A DNA stretch of 39,519 nucleotides. Source: Alphaproteobacteria bacterium (GTDB lineage: Bacteria; Pseudomonadota; Alphaproteobacteria; GCA-2731375). The notes under the pieces are model-generated. The model searched no databases. It was not told the origin of the DNA and was given only the letters and a program-made list of their open reading frames with translations. The DNA lies in contig JAPYPT010000010.1 in NCBI GenBank assembly GCA_029937535.1, positions 1 to 39,519 of the forward strand. The letters run 5' to 3'. The position numbers were made by a program, and so were the translations under genes. Below are positions 16,393 to 24,655 of this stretch, piece by piece (position 1 is the first letter of the stretch; each line of letters begins with the position of its first letter).

Positions 16393-18023
16393 CACCTTTT
16401 GACCACCACGGTCGACGGCGTCGATGCCCGATAGATGGTAATGGTGCGGGTTTCTTCTTCGACTTCGATGTCGATGACCTCCACTGATGCGGGTACTTTT
16501 GCCGGCGTTACAGTTTTTCTTGAACGCTGGGACTTGCCCAGTTGTTTAGCCCGGCGCAACAAATTGGGATCGCGCCGGGTGCCCAGAATAATTTGATCGA
16601 GCAAGGCCTTGCTGACGCCGATATCCGACGATGCGCTGGCCTCGCGGATGTCGTCGCCGGAGGGGACGGAGCGTAGGGAAAGCGATAGGGAACCCATGCT
16701 GGCGGCCAATGAAACCACTTCGGCCTGTGTCGGTGTTACTTCCAGCGTGACGGTTTCACCAACCCGCGGTTTGCCCGTATTCGGGTCAATGACCTGCTCG
16801 ATTGCCAGAAGGCGTAAGTCCAGCAACAGCGTCTCGGTGAATTTCCGGATCGGCAGCACGGGTTTTTCGGAGGCATCGGAGTACTGGTGGGTCAATAGCA
16901 CGTCAACCCGGTCGCCCGGCGCGACAAAGCCCGAGACGCCGCTGACCTGGCTCACCACCATGCTGACGGCCCGCATGCCCGGCGCCAGGGAGGCGACAAT
17001 GAAACCCTGTTCGCCGGGGCGGATAATATTGCTGTGCAAAATTACCGCGCCCATTTCAAGGTCTGTTTTCAGGTAAGAGCCGCGCAGGGCGGTCATGGAG
17101 GTCAGGGCCTCGAATATATGGTCTTCGCCGTCCTGGCCGGCGGCAAGCGGTTTCCAAATAAAATCCGTATCACGCATCAGCGCGCCGGCGGGCAATTTAT
17201 GCTTGGCCATCAAAATCCGCGGCACGGATGAGGCCCGGCCACGCAAAAAGCGGCTGACTTCTTCGTCCGAGGTAAAGTCGGACTTGCTTTCGACCGCCGC
17301 ATCGCGGACCAGACTGCGCAACGACAGGGAAACCCGCCCCATGCGCTTGGCGACGGCGAGGCTTTCGGCCTGCTTCGGGGGCAATTCAAGGGTGATGGTC
17401 TTGCCAACCCGCGTTTGCTCCGAGATATCGTCGAAAGTTTGGTCAACGGCCAAGGCGCGTACGTCGGCAATTATGGTTTCGCTGATGATTTTGTCGCGAT
17501 TGGCATTCTCGCCCTGGGTCTGGCGAATTTGCTGGGTCAAAACCACATCGACCCGGTCGCCTGGCAGGATAAAACCGGCGGCGCCGGATTCAGCGCTGAC
17601 GCTAATCGAGACGGCCCGCATGCCCGGGCCCAGAACCCCTGCCAGGAACCCCGCCTTGCCCGGTTCCAATAGCCGGCTCTTGGTGATCGGTTGACCCTTG
17701 GTGATACCCCGGCGTACCGCCCAGCCGGTCAGATCCGCCGGCTTCACTGACTTTTTCTTGTCTTTCTGGCCTTGGACAATATAGTTCTCCGCCAGACCTT
17801 CCTCGGGCCAAGCCTGCCAGAGGAACAGATCCGGATTGACGATCGTGCCGGCGGGTAAATTATTGAGCGCGACAAGCACCTTGACCGTCGGCGCCTTGAC
17901 GACCTCTTGGGGCTTGCCCTTGCCATTTCCGACTGAGTCTTGCAGGAAATTCCTGACCAGAAAGGCGGTCGTGCCCGCCACGGCGAGCGCGGCAACAATC
18001 AAAAGAATGCGCGCCAGATTCAA
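16392..18023 (-). CDS. cpaB: Double-length Flp pilus assembly protein CpaB with tandem SAF-RcpC modules
   Basis: This periplasmic, membrane-anchored CpaB/RcpC protein has 543 residues; usual members have roughly 250-330. An N-terminal anchor (ILLIVAALAVAGTTAFLV) is followed by two full CpaB modules. Module 1 (about 46-237) and module 2 (about 266-453) repeat the same landmarks: LPAG near the start, PGMRAVSISVS versus PGMRAVSMVVS, GFILPGDRVDVVLT versus GFVAPGDRVDVLLT, and VSLSLRS versus LSLSLRS. The C-terminal 90 residues are basic and then beta-like. SAF domains are thought to bind peptidoglycan or glycans, so a duplicated form may make two contacts. It starts at TTG 18023 with GAGGGTG upstream and opens the operon containing cpaC. 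Confidence 0.93.
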   Translation of the reverse strand: MNLARILLIVAALAVAGTTAFLVRNFLQDSVGNGKGKPQEVVKAPTVKVLVALNNLPAGTIVNPDLFLWQAWPEEGLAENYIVQGQKDKKKSVKPADLTGWAVRRGITKGQPITKSRLLEPGKAGFLAGVLGPGMRAVSISVSAESGAAGFILPGDRVDVVLTQQIRQTQGENANRDKIISETIIADVRALAVDQTFDDISEQTRVGKTITLELPPKQAESLAVAKRMGRVSLSLRSLVRDAAVESKSDFTSDEEVSRFLRGRASSVPRILMAKHKLPAGALMRDTDFIWKPLAAGQDGEDHIFEALTSMTALRGSYLKTDLEMGAVILHSNIIRPGEQGFIVASLAPGMRAVSMVVSQVSGVSGFVAPGDRVDVLLTHQYSDASEKPVLPIRKFTETLLLDLRLLAIEQVIDPNTGKPRVGETVTLEVTPTQAEVVSLAASMGSLSLSLRSVPSGDDIREASASSDIGVSKALLDQIILGTRRDPNLLRRAKQLGKSQRSRKTVTPAKVPASVEVIDIEVEEETRTITIYRASTPSTVVVKR

Positions 18024-18259
18024 TGTTTCACCCTCAACTGCAACTCTTCAGCATGAAGCCAGTCCGACCACCGTGAGATGCAGACTTCGCCCCGCATGTA
18101 ATTGTTTACATCAAACTCCAAATTATGACCTGTTTTCCACACTGTCGTCAATAAGATCAATAAGTTATAAACAAATCTTAAAGAAAATATTTAGAAAAGC
18201 AGAAACTGCAACCAGATCAATCTTTCATGTCTCCCCAAACTATACGGTATTCACTGGAT
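18024..18259. promoter_or_regulatory. Leader/promoter region upstream of cpaB
   Basis: These 236 bases between the prepilin peptidase stop and the cpaB start are notably AT-rich (about 18090-18240), unlike the coding DNA. They probably hold a promoter for the cpaB-tadC unit, but I cannot assign -35/-10 boxes with confidence. No small gene is seen. Confidence 0.35.
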
Positions 18260-18754
18260 TTAGCCGTTTAAAATTGGCAGGTAGGGATAGTTGACCAGTC
18301 CCGCGGTGCCGATGGCGACGGCGTAAGGTGTGTCCCGTTTCTCCGTATGCAACCGGCGCAGGACCGGAAACTTCGAAAGCCCGGGCGCCAAGGGAAAATG
18401 GCGATACAACAACAAGGCCAGGGCTAAAACGCCACCCGCCAAAGCGGTTACGACGAGCAAAGCCAGCACCCGTTCGTGCCCCGTCCATAAGACGGCAGCC
18501 GCCAACAACTTGCCGTCGCCACCGCCCAGCAAGGCGAACCTGAACAATATGACCGCCGCGACCAACATCACGGCGCCCGCCGCAAAGGCCCATAAAATCG
18601 ACTGCCATGACATCCCCGCGCTGAGCGCGGCCAATGGATAGATGGCGGTCAGGGTCAGGGGAAGGCTGTTGGGAATTTCGAAAGTGCGGCAATCGGAGAC
18701 CATGGCCAATATCATAACCAAGGGGAAGATCAACGACAGCACCAACAACAGCAT
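18260..18754 (-). CDS. cpaA: Prepilin peptidase CpaA/TadV
   Basis: This is a 164-residue integral-membrane aspartyl peptidase (A24 family) that cleaves the Flp prepilin leader. The two catalytic aspartates are in place: D21 in VSDCRTFEIPNS and D80 in the GGGDGK (GxGD) motif. It has about five or six hydrophobic helices and the short Tad-type length without the methyltransferase domain of PilD. It lies between the pilin gene and cpaB. A strong hairpin upstream (18801-18833) probably limits read-through from the pilin gene. The final residues after PVLRRLHTEKRDTPYAVAIG match the usual end of the family. Confidence 0.93.
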   Translation of the reverse strand: MLLLVLSLIFPLVMILAMVSDCRTFEIPNSLPLTLTAIYPLAALSAGMSWQSILWAFAAGAVMLVAAVILFRFALLGGGDGKLLAAAVLWTGHERVLALLVVTALAGGVLALALLLYRHFPLAPGLSKFPVLRRLHTEKRDTPYAVAIGTAGLVNYPYLPILNG

Positions 18755-18800
18755 GGCTCAAATTCCGCGCCCCGACCTATCGTAACTGTGCCGAAAATTA

Positions 18801-18833
18801 TGCCGGGGCCCTGCGTATGCAGATGCCCCGGCA
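18801..18833 (-). terminator. Hairpin downstream of the Flp pilin gene
   Basis: The perfect 9-base arms TGCCGGGGC and GCCCCGGCA, with a loop of about 15 bases, are followed on the minus strand by TAATTTT. Its position between the pilin and prepilin peptidase genes fits a partial terminator or mRNA-stabilising stem that allows far more pilin than assembly proteins. Confidence 0.65.
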
Positions 18834-18863
18834 TATTTTGAGATATTTCGAAAATCGCCGGCG

Positions 18864-19070
18864 TTAGTTGGACTTCGGCGCCAATTGCGATTGGATATTC
18901 TCAAAGAATCCCTTCACCTCGTCGCCCAGTGCGAAAACAGCGGCGATGATGGCGACGGCGATGCCGGCGGCGATCAGGCCATATTCGATGGCCGTGGCGC
19001 CTGACTCGTCCTTGCCGAAGGTCTTAAGTTCGGTAACGCGGTTATGTACCTTGGTAATGAGACCCAACAT
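18864..19070 (-). CDS. flp: Flp/Fap-type major pilin
   Basis: This 68-residue Flp pilin is the subunit of the Tad pilus. The charged leader ends at the prepilin peptidase site, DESG followed by ATAIEYG, with the Glu-Tyr pair that marks Flp pilins. One hydrophobic helix follows (LIAAGIAVAIIAAVFALG), then a short polar tail. The ATG at 19070 is chosen over 19091 because AGGAGG sits seven bases upstream; the longer form would run through that site. The strong ribosome site and the hairpin downstream fit high expression. Only one pilin gene is present in the window. Confidence 0.95.
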   Translation of the reverse strand: MLGLITKVHNRVTELKTFGKDESGATAIEYGLIAAGIAVAIIAAVFALGDEVKGFFENIQSQLAPKSN

Positions 19071-19462
19071 AGTGAGGTCCTCCTGTTTCAAATAGGTCCG
19101 AATCGCAGCAGTGGCATGCTACGGTCGAGGCGTGATGCCTTGGCACGGGGCCCTGGCTTAACGTGCCGTCAGATTGAAAACGCCGATGCCGGTTAAGGCA
19201 ACATCCAAGCTGGCGGCATGACAGACATATACGGATGTCTTCCTCTGTTCGCAAGTGACCCCCGGTCACAACAAGCAATGACGAAAATTGGTTCGCCGAA
19301 TCATCAAAGCTTATGCGATTTCTTGTGTCGAGAGCAAAAGAAAATAGTTGATATTTGTCGTTTGTCTTTGGCGGACCCTAGGATCGACCGAATTGGTGCA
19401 TATTTTGTTACCGGAAATCTTCCGACCGTTGGGAAAAACGAATCTGTATTTGATTGGACAAA
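19071..19462. promoter_or_regulatory. Region between the flp promoter side and the dgcA 3' end
   Basis: These 392 bases should hold the pilin promoter and leader. The part nearest the gene has the ideal ribosome site. An imperfect hairpin (GGCACG with CGTGCC, about 19141-19167) lies about 70-100 bases upstream of the pilin start. No promoter boxes could be assigned firmly. The rest (about 19200-19440) is moderately AT-rich. Reading frames there overlap the dgcA end and do not look like real proteins. Confidence 0.35.
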
Positions 19463-20461
19463 TCAGCCCCAAAGATCCGCCGTGGGCGCCCCGACATGGC
19501 TGTCACGGTAGACCAACGCCGATGGCCGATCCTTGGCCAGCAGCAAGGGGCCATCGAGATCCACGAAATCCGCCAGGCTGGCCGGCAGCATGGCCGGCGC
19601 CATGGCCAGCGAGGTCCCCAGCATGCAGCCGACCATGATGCCAAAGCCCAGGCGTTTTGCCTCTTTCGCCATGATAAGCGCTTCCGTCAAACCGCCGCTT
19701 TTGTCCAATTTGATATTGACCAGGTCATAACGTCCGACCAGGGCACCCAGATCGGCACTGACATGACAGGATTCATCCGCACAAATTGGCACCGGGTGTG
19801 GTATTTCGGCCAAAATGCCGTCCTTGCCGCTGGGCAGGGGCTGTTCGATCAATTCCACGCCCAATTCGGCCAGCTGGTTGGAATAGGGCACGACCATCGC
19901 CGGCTCCCAAGCCTCGTTCGCATCGACGATCAGCCTTGCCTCCGGCGCGCCGTGACGTACCGCCCTGACCCGTTCAAGATCACTTTCGCCGGCCAGTTTC
20001 AGCTTCAACAGGGCGCGGTCCTTGGCCCCTTGCGCGGCCCGGCCCATCTCCTCCGGGCTACCCAGGCTCAATGTATAGGCGGTGATTAAATCGGGTGGGG
20101 CGGTACAATCCGGCAGGTCCGGAAGTTCCCAAACCCGGCATCCGCCGCGTTTTGCGTCCAAATCGAACAGCGCGCAGTCCAGGGCGTTGCGGGCGGCGCC
20201 CGCCGCCATGGCCTGGCTCAGATCAGCCCGCGTGCCACCGCCCAAGATCAGATCCGTCATGCCTTCAATCTGTTGCCGGACCGAGGCCAGGCTTTCACCA
20301 TAATGGGCATAGGGGACGCATTCGCCGCGCCCCCGATGGACGCCGTCGGTAATCTCCGCCACCATGACGTTGATTTCCGTGCGGCTGCCGCGCGAAATGG
20401 TAAAGCTGCCGGCAATCGGGAAGGTTTCTTCGAATACCTGCAGGGCGCGCTCCATGGGCAT
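19463..20461 (-). CDS. dgcA: Enolase-superfamily epimerase, probable N-acetyl-D-glutamate racemase DgcA
   Basis: This 332-residue protein of the muconate-lactonizing/dipeptide-epimerase branch of the enolase superfamily has the expected catalytic landmarks. They are KLKLAG (Lys acid/base), IVDANEAW (metal Asp), IEQPLP (metal Glu), CADESCH (metal Asp/Glu) and NIKLDKSGG (second Lys). Partnered with a DUF1611 protein, as here, members act as DgcA, racemising N-acetyl-D-glutamate so that D-glutamate can be used. L-Ala-D/L-Glu epimerase (peptidoglycan recycling) is the alternative. The start ATG at 20461 overlaps the dgcN TGA (ATGA). An open frame to 20611 would overlap dgcN by 50 codons with no family-like sequence. 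Confidence 0.85.
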   Translation of the reverse strand: MPMERALQVFEETFPIAGSFTISRGSRTEINVMVAEITDGVHRGRGECVPYAHYGESLASVRQQIEGMTDLILGGGTRADLSQAMAAGAARNALDCALFDLDAKRGGCRVWELPDLPDCTAPPDLITAYTLSLGSPEEMGRAAQGAKDRALLKLKLAGESDLERVRAVRHGAPEARLIVDANEAWEPAMVVPYSNQLAELGVELIEQPLPSGKDGILAEIPHPVPICADESCHVSADLGALVGRYDLVNIKLDKSGGLTEALIMAKEAKRLGFGIMVGCMLGTSLAMAPAMLPASLADFVDLDGPLLLAKDRPSALVYRDSHVGAPTADLWG

Positions 20462-21459
20462 CAATTCAGGTGATCCAGGAAACCTTCGGCGCCGCCGCGT
20501 ATGACATCCAGGCAGGGCAGGGACAGCCTCTGCGAGGTTTCGGCAAGGTAACGTTCCGCTTCGTCCGCGGATAGCGCGGATGTGTTGACCGAAACCCCCA
20601 GCATCTTGCAATCCGGGTTGGTCAGCTTGGCATTGGCCAGGTTCAATTCGATGCAGTCTTCAAGTTTTGGAATGGGCGCGTGTGGCAAACCACGCATATG
20701 GGTCCGGGTCGGCTCGTGACACAAGACCAGCCGGTCCGGTTGGGCGCCGTGCATCAGGCCCAGAGAGACCCCGGCATAGGAGGCGTGGAAGAGAGAGCCC
20801 TGGCCCTCGATCAAATCCCAATGATCGGGATCATTGTCGGGACTGAGCCATTCGGCCGCGCCCGAGATGAAATCCGCCACCACCGCGTCAATGGCCACGC
20901 CGCGTTCGGCGATCAGCACGCCGGTCTGGCCCGTGGCCCGGAAATCCGCATTCATGCCCCTTTCCCGCATGGCCTTCTCGATCGCCAGGGCGGTGTATTT
21001 TTTGCCGCACGAGCAATCCGTGCCCACGGTCAAAAGCCGTTTGCCGGGCCGTTTATGGCCCTTGCCGGTGGTGAAGGCCTGTTCGCTGTGCCGTACATTA
21101 TGCAAGGTGCGGCCGTGTTTTTCCGCCGCCCGGTTGATTTCCGGAAACGATTGCAGACGTCCATGCAGGCCGGAGGCGACATCCAGACCCTGGGCCAGGC
21201 CATGACAAATGGCGTCGGTCCAGCTATCGGGCAGAAAACCACCCGAATTGACCACGCCGATGACAAGGGTTTTGGCGCCCAGGCGCACGGCCTCGTCGAT
21301 GGACACATCCTTCAGGCCGATATCGGCATTGCAGCCGGGCAACCGAAACTGGCCAACACACCATTCGGGACGCCAATCGGCGATGCCGGTGGCCGTCTTG
21401 GCGGCCAGTTGGTCCGGTGCATCGCCCAGGAATAACAGATATGGTTTCTCTAGGACCAT
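20461..21459 (-). CDS. dgcN: DUF1611 P-loop protein, probable D-glutamate N-acetyltransferase DgcN
   Basis: This 332-residue DUF1611-family protein has a Rossmann-like N-domain (YLLFLGDAPDQLAAKTATGI, VIGVVNSGG) and a P-loop-like segment VGTDCSCGKKYTALAIEKAM, followed by EGQGSLFHASYAGVSLGLMHG. In characterised marine and alphaproteobacterial cases, DgcN N-acetylates D-glutamate before DgcA racemises it. The two genes are adjacent and overlap here. The start is ATG 21459, with GGAAAGG about five bases upstream. ATGs at 21474 and 21618 would extend it with sequence unlike the family and overlap the preceding gene. The operon implies that D-amino acids from peptidoglycan are a nutrient. Confidence 0.83.
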   Translation of the reverse strand: MVLEKPYLLFLGDAPDQLAAKTATGIADWRPEWCVGQFRLPGCNADIGLKDVSIDEAVRLGAKTLVIGVVNSGGFLPDSWTDAICHGLAQGLDVASGLHGRLQSFPEINRAAEKHGRTLHNVRHSEQAFTTGKGHKRPGKRLLTVGTDCSCGKKYTALAIEKAMRERGMNADFRATGQTGVLIAERGVAIDAVVADFISGAAEWLSPDNDPDHWDLIEGQGSLFHASYAGVSLGLMHGAQPDRLVLCHEPTRTHMRGLPHAPIPKLEDCIELNLANAKLTNPDCKMLGVSVNTSALSADEAERYLAETSQRLSLPCLDVIRGGAEGFLDHLN

Positions 21460-21478
21460 GGTTCGCCTTTCCATCCTT

Positions 21479-22066
21479 TTATCGTGCTTCCAAGGCCGCC
21501 AGTTCAGCCTCGAGGCTGGCTTGCTCGGCGTCGCGCGCCTGACGGAATTCTTCGCTGTCCCAGGCCCGGTGATCGCCTCTGGCATAGGCCAGGCCGTTGT
21601 AATTGTAGAGGAAGGCATTCATGCGGTTGGCGATAAAGTTATTGCGGGTTTTCACCACCGTGCCCGGTACGCCGGCAACGATGGAATTGGCCGGGATCAC
21701 GGCGCCTTCGGGCACGATGCTATGGCCGGCGACAATACAGTTGTCGCCCATCACCACATTGTCCATCACCGTGGCGTTGATGCCGATCAGGCAATTGTCG
21801 CCAATGGTGCAGCCGTGCAACGTGGCGCGATGGGTGACGGAGCAATAGGCGCCAATGCGCGTGCCCTGGCCGCTGCCGATATGCACCAGCACGAAATCCT
21901 GCAGGTTGGAATAGGGCCCGATGACGTTTTCCATTGTCTCGGCCCGGATCACGACCCGGGGCCAGATGGAAACGCCCGGGCCAATGCTGACCTTGCCGAA
22001 GATTTCGACCGTGTCGTGAATGAAGGCGGGATTGTCGAGTTCCACCAAAGGGCCAAATTTGCGCAA
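21479..22066 (-). CDS. Gamma-carbonic-anhydrase-fold hexapeptide protein
   Basis: This 195-residue left-handed beta-helix protein is built of isoleucine-patch hexapeptide repeats (SIGPGVSIWPRVVI, TIGDNCLIGINATVMDNVVMG). Three histidines, H62 in LVHIG and H79 and H84 in VTHRATLHG, match the metal-ligand layout of gamma carbonic anhydrases. It may bind Zn or Fe and hydrate CO2, but related proteins (PaaY, CaiE) act on CoA-linked or other substrates. The C-terminal 35 residues are a charged helical extension (RQARDAEQASLEAELAALEAR). TTG at 22066 is the start, with AGGAG upstream. It is 19 bases ahead of dgcN and likely in the same operon. Confidence 0.85.
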   Translation of the reverse strand: MRKFGPLVELDNPAFIHDTVEIFGKVSIGPGVSIWPRVVIRAETMENVIGPYSNLQDFVLVHIGSGQGTRIGAYCSVTHRATLHGCTIGDNCLIGINATVMDNVVMGDNCIVAGHSIVPEGAVIPANSIVAGVPGTVVKTRNNFIANRMNAFLYNYNGLAYARGDHRAWDSEEFRQARDAEQASLEAELAALEAR

Positions 22067-22152
22067 ACCAATCGTCTCCTCAGTATGTAATCGTCAGGGT
22101 ATTGTATTATCGGAATGTGGCCTCATCCGCCAGCAGCGACAGGCTATTTGTA

Positions 22153-23685
22153 CTAATTAGCGGCGTCGAACAGTTTATCGGCGCCGCCGCCAATCCCGGT
22201 TAATATCCCCTTGTTCAATTCGACTTGACGGGACTGCCAGTAGGCGGCTTTCAAGCCGGTATAGTAATCAATTGAATTCTCCCGCAATTCGTCCAGGGGG
22301 GCCATTAATTCCTCCCGTTTGACAACGGCGCGGGTGGCGCCGACACCGAGGTTCTGCACCGTGGTCAAAAGATAGGTCAGGGGTTGGAAGGCTATATCCA
22401 CGACCTTTCCAAGGCCGCCGCGGCTGCTGGCCGGGCCAAGCAGGGGCAGAACCAGATAGGGCCCCTGGCCCACGCCATGGGAATACAGAGTTTGGCCGAA
22501 ATCAGCATGATGGCGGGTCCAGCCGAAACTCGCCGCCGGGTCGAACAGGCCCAAGACGCCGATTGTGCTGTTGACGGTGAAACGGCCCAAGGTCACGCCC
22601 GCATCCCTTAAATCGCCCTGCAGCAGATCATTGGCCAGGATCACCGGCGCATCGAGGTTGAGGAAGAACTGCCGCACGGATTGGATGACGGGGTCCGGCA
22701 TGAGCCAATTGTAGCCAATGGCGATGGGGCGGATCAGCACCAGATCGATGGTTTCGTTGAAGGCGAAGATGATCCGGTTCATGGGCTCCAACGGGTCGGC
22801 TATTTCGCCGTCATCCAGGCTGCCATCGGCCAGACGTAAACCATAGGGCAGGGGTGCCGCGATAGGTCGTTGGGCCGGTTGTCGGTCATATTGTACTGGA
22901 GCCGCCCCGGCGCCCCGGCGCACGATGGGTTGCACTTGGCCAATGGCGGCGGGCGGTATGACGGTGCGCGGCAGGATGACGGGCCGGTTTTTGATGGGCG
23001 GCACGGCGGCCGTTCTGACAACTGGCGCCGGTGTGTAAACCGGCAACTGCGTGACGGGCGCCGCCACGCCCGTCGCGGCGGCGATGCGCTGCGCAAATCC
23101 AGGGTAGGCGGCCTGTACGGCACGGGCCACGGCAACCTCGCCGCCCGGCGCGGCGGCCAGGGCGCGGGACATGATTTGTTCCAAGGCCCGGGCGTTTTGG
23201 GCGATCGCCGAAATAGCCCAGGCGGAGACGCGGGCCGTATGGCCGCTGACCCGCCCTGGCCTGGCCTCCGTGGGTGCGCTCGGCCTGGCGTATCGGGCGG
23301 CCGTGGCCGGCGTGGCCGGTGCGGTGGTTCGCGCCGTGGCAAGGCCGGCGGCGCGGGCGATTTGATTGGCGAAACCGGGGAAAGACGCCATGGCCCCCTG
23401 CACGACGGCCGGTGCGATGACCGGCGCCGCGGCGGCAAGACCGCGTATCATGGGGTTGATTTGCCCAGGCCGCTGAACAAGGAATTGCGTGACCCAGGGT
23501 GCGAGCGCGGCCGCGACCTGGCGCCGGCGCACCGCTTCATTGCGGGCGCCCCTAGCCGCATTTTGGGCAATGGCGGCAAAATAATCCCGAAAGCCGGCCG
23601 CGGCCTGCTCCGAGTTCTGTGCAATGGCAGCCCCCGCGCCCAACAGACCGGCCACCAGCATGGCTACCGCCAGCAAACCTCGCAT
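22153..23685 (-). CDS. mlaA: MlaA-family outer-membrane lipid-asymmetry protein with long repetitive N-terminal extension
   Basis: The C-terminal part (about residues 297-505 of 510) is MlaA/VacJ: DPLEPMNRIIFAFNETIDLVLIRP, FTVNSTIGVLGLFDPA and GVGQGPYLVLPLLGP. MlaA removes misplaced phospholipids from the outer leaflet of the outer membrane. In front lies a secreted extension of about 270 residues after a type I signal (AMLVAGLLGAGAAIAQ) with no lipobox. It contains two related Ala-rich modules, each with AIAQNA and ending FPGFANQIARAAG or YPGFAQRIAAATG, then a Pro-rich linker. Typical MlaA has about 250 residues and is a lipoprotein. ATG at 23685 is chosen because GGAGG lies at a suitable distance. 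It is last of a likely MlaC-Sel1-MlaA unit. Confidence 0.9.
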   Translation of the reverse strand: MRGLLAVAMLVAGLLGAGAAIAQNSEQAAAGFRDYFAAIAQNAARGARNEAVRRRQVAAALAPWVTQFLVQRPGQINPMIRGLAAAAPVIAPAVVQGAMASFPGFANQIARAAGLATARTTAPATPATAARYARPSAPTEARPGRVSGHTARVSAWAISAIAQNARALEQIMSRALAAAPGGEVAVARAVQAAYPGFAQRIAAATGVAAPVTQLPVYTPAPVVRTAAVPPIKNRPVILPRTVIPPAAIGQVQPIVRRGAGAAPVQYDRQPAQRPIAAPLPYGLRLADGSLDDGEIADPLEPMNRIIFAFNETIDLVLIRPIAIGYNWLMPDPVIQSVRQFFLNLDAPVILANDLLQGDLRDAGVTLGRFTVNSTIGVLGLFDPAASFGWTRHHADFGQTLYSHGVGQGPYLVLPLLGPASSRGGLGKVVDIAFQPLTYLLTTVQNLGVGATRAVVKREELMAPLDELRENSIDYYTGLKAAYWQSRQVELNKGILTGIGGGADKLFDAAN

Positions 23686-23786
23686 ATACTTTCGCCTCCG
23701 CCTCTCCAAGCCGGAGTTAGATTAGTGCGGAATGGGTGCCGGGGCCAAGTGCCAACCCAACGCCATCCCATCGCAAACGTAAAACA

Positions 23787-24638
23787 TTACGGGTTTTCCC
23801 GTACGGCCCTGAACTCCGCGATGCGTTTCCTGGCCTCTGCCCGCTGCTCGGGCGTCAGGCGCTCGAGCAGGGCGACAATATTTTCCTGGGCCCGCTGGTG
23901 TCCCTGCGCTGCCGCCAGGGCCGCCCATTTATAGGCCTCGACCAGATCTTTCGCGATACCGCGGCCTTGTACATAACGGGTTGCCAGGTGGCTTTGTGCC
24001 TTGGCATAGCCCTGTTCGGCGGCCCGGCGGAACCATTTCACCGAAAGGGCATGATCCTGCCCGATGCCGTCGCCATCCCGATAGGCCTTGGCCAGGTTAT
24101 ACTGCGCCTTATCCAGGCCGCTTTCAGCCGCCGCCTGAAACAGCGCTACGGCGCGCGCGCTGTCCGCCGCCACGCCGAGGCCGTAGTGATACATTTTACC
24201 CAAGGTATAGCGCGAGCGGTTCAATCCGCCGGCGGCGGCGCGCTCCAGCCAATGAATGGCGTCTTTGTAACTCTGTGTCACGCCGTCACCGGAAATATAG
24301 GCGTTGGCCAGATTATGCTGCGCCATGCGAAAGCCGCCCGCCGCCGATTTGCGCCACCAGCGCACCGCTTCCTTGCTATCTTGCGCCACGCCCTTGCCCT
24401 GTTCGAACAGGATGCCGACATTAAATTGCGCCTTGGCATGGCCGGCCTTTGCCAGGGCCAGCCACTCCGTGGCCGCGCCGGCGAAATCTCCCCGTTGATA
24501 GGCCGCATAACCGGTCTTGAAATCCGCCGCCCGCGCGGCGGTTGTCAGACCAATCAGGAGAATTGCCAGAGGCAGGACGGCAAACAAAAACTTTCCAACC
24601 GATGTGGTCAGATGCTGCGGGATTGTGAAATTTTTCAT
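23787..24638 (-). CDS. Exported Sel1-like repeat protein
   Basis: This 283-residue protein has a signal sequence (FAVLPLAILLIGLTTAARA) and then five to six Sel1-like (SLR) repeats, each close to the A-Y-NLA-Y--G-GV--D---A--W---AA--G pattern. Examples are ISGDGVTQSYKDAIHWLERA, YHYGLGVAADSARAVALFQA and VQGRGIAKDLVEAYKWAALA. Such repeats are protein-protein scaffolds. ATG at 24638 has GGGAGG at good spacing; the GTG further upstream at 24653 would overlap that site. It lies between mlaC and mlaA genes. That suggests an envelope role linked to phospholipid transport, but the partner is unknown. Confidence 0.88.
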   Translation of the reverse strand: MKNFTIPQHLTTSVGKFLFAVLPLAILLIGLTTAARAADFKTGYAAYQRGDFAGAATEWLALAKAGHAKAQFNVGILFEQGKGVAQDSKEAVRWWRKSAAGGFRMAQHNLANAYISGDGVTQSYKDAIHWLERAAAGGLNRSRYTLGKMYHYGLGVAADSARAVALFQAAAESGLDKAQYNLAKAYRDGDGIGQDHALSVKWFRRAAEQGYAKAQSHLATRYVQGRGIAKDLVEAYKWAALAAAQGHQRAQENIVALLERLTPEQRAEARKRIAEFRAVRENP

Positions 24639-24655
24639 TTTTAATCCTCCCACAA

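Noticed and set aside
19137-19167. Possible sigma-54 promoter (TGGCACG...) upstream of the pilin gene
   Set aside because: TGGCACG is present on the plus strand, but the second element (TTGC) is not at the needed distance and the orientation is away from the pilin gene.
19218-19511. Plus-strand reading frame of 97 codons upstream of the pilin region
   Set aside because: It runs antisense into the end of dgcA, has no family-like sequence, and shows no ribosome site.
22870-23934. Plus-strand open frame (354 codons) opposite the MlaA extension
   Set aside because: It is Gly/Arg-rich antisense translation of an Ala-rich region with no start signal; MlaA on the minus strand is certain.
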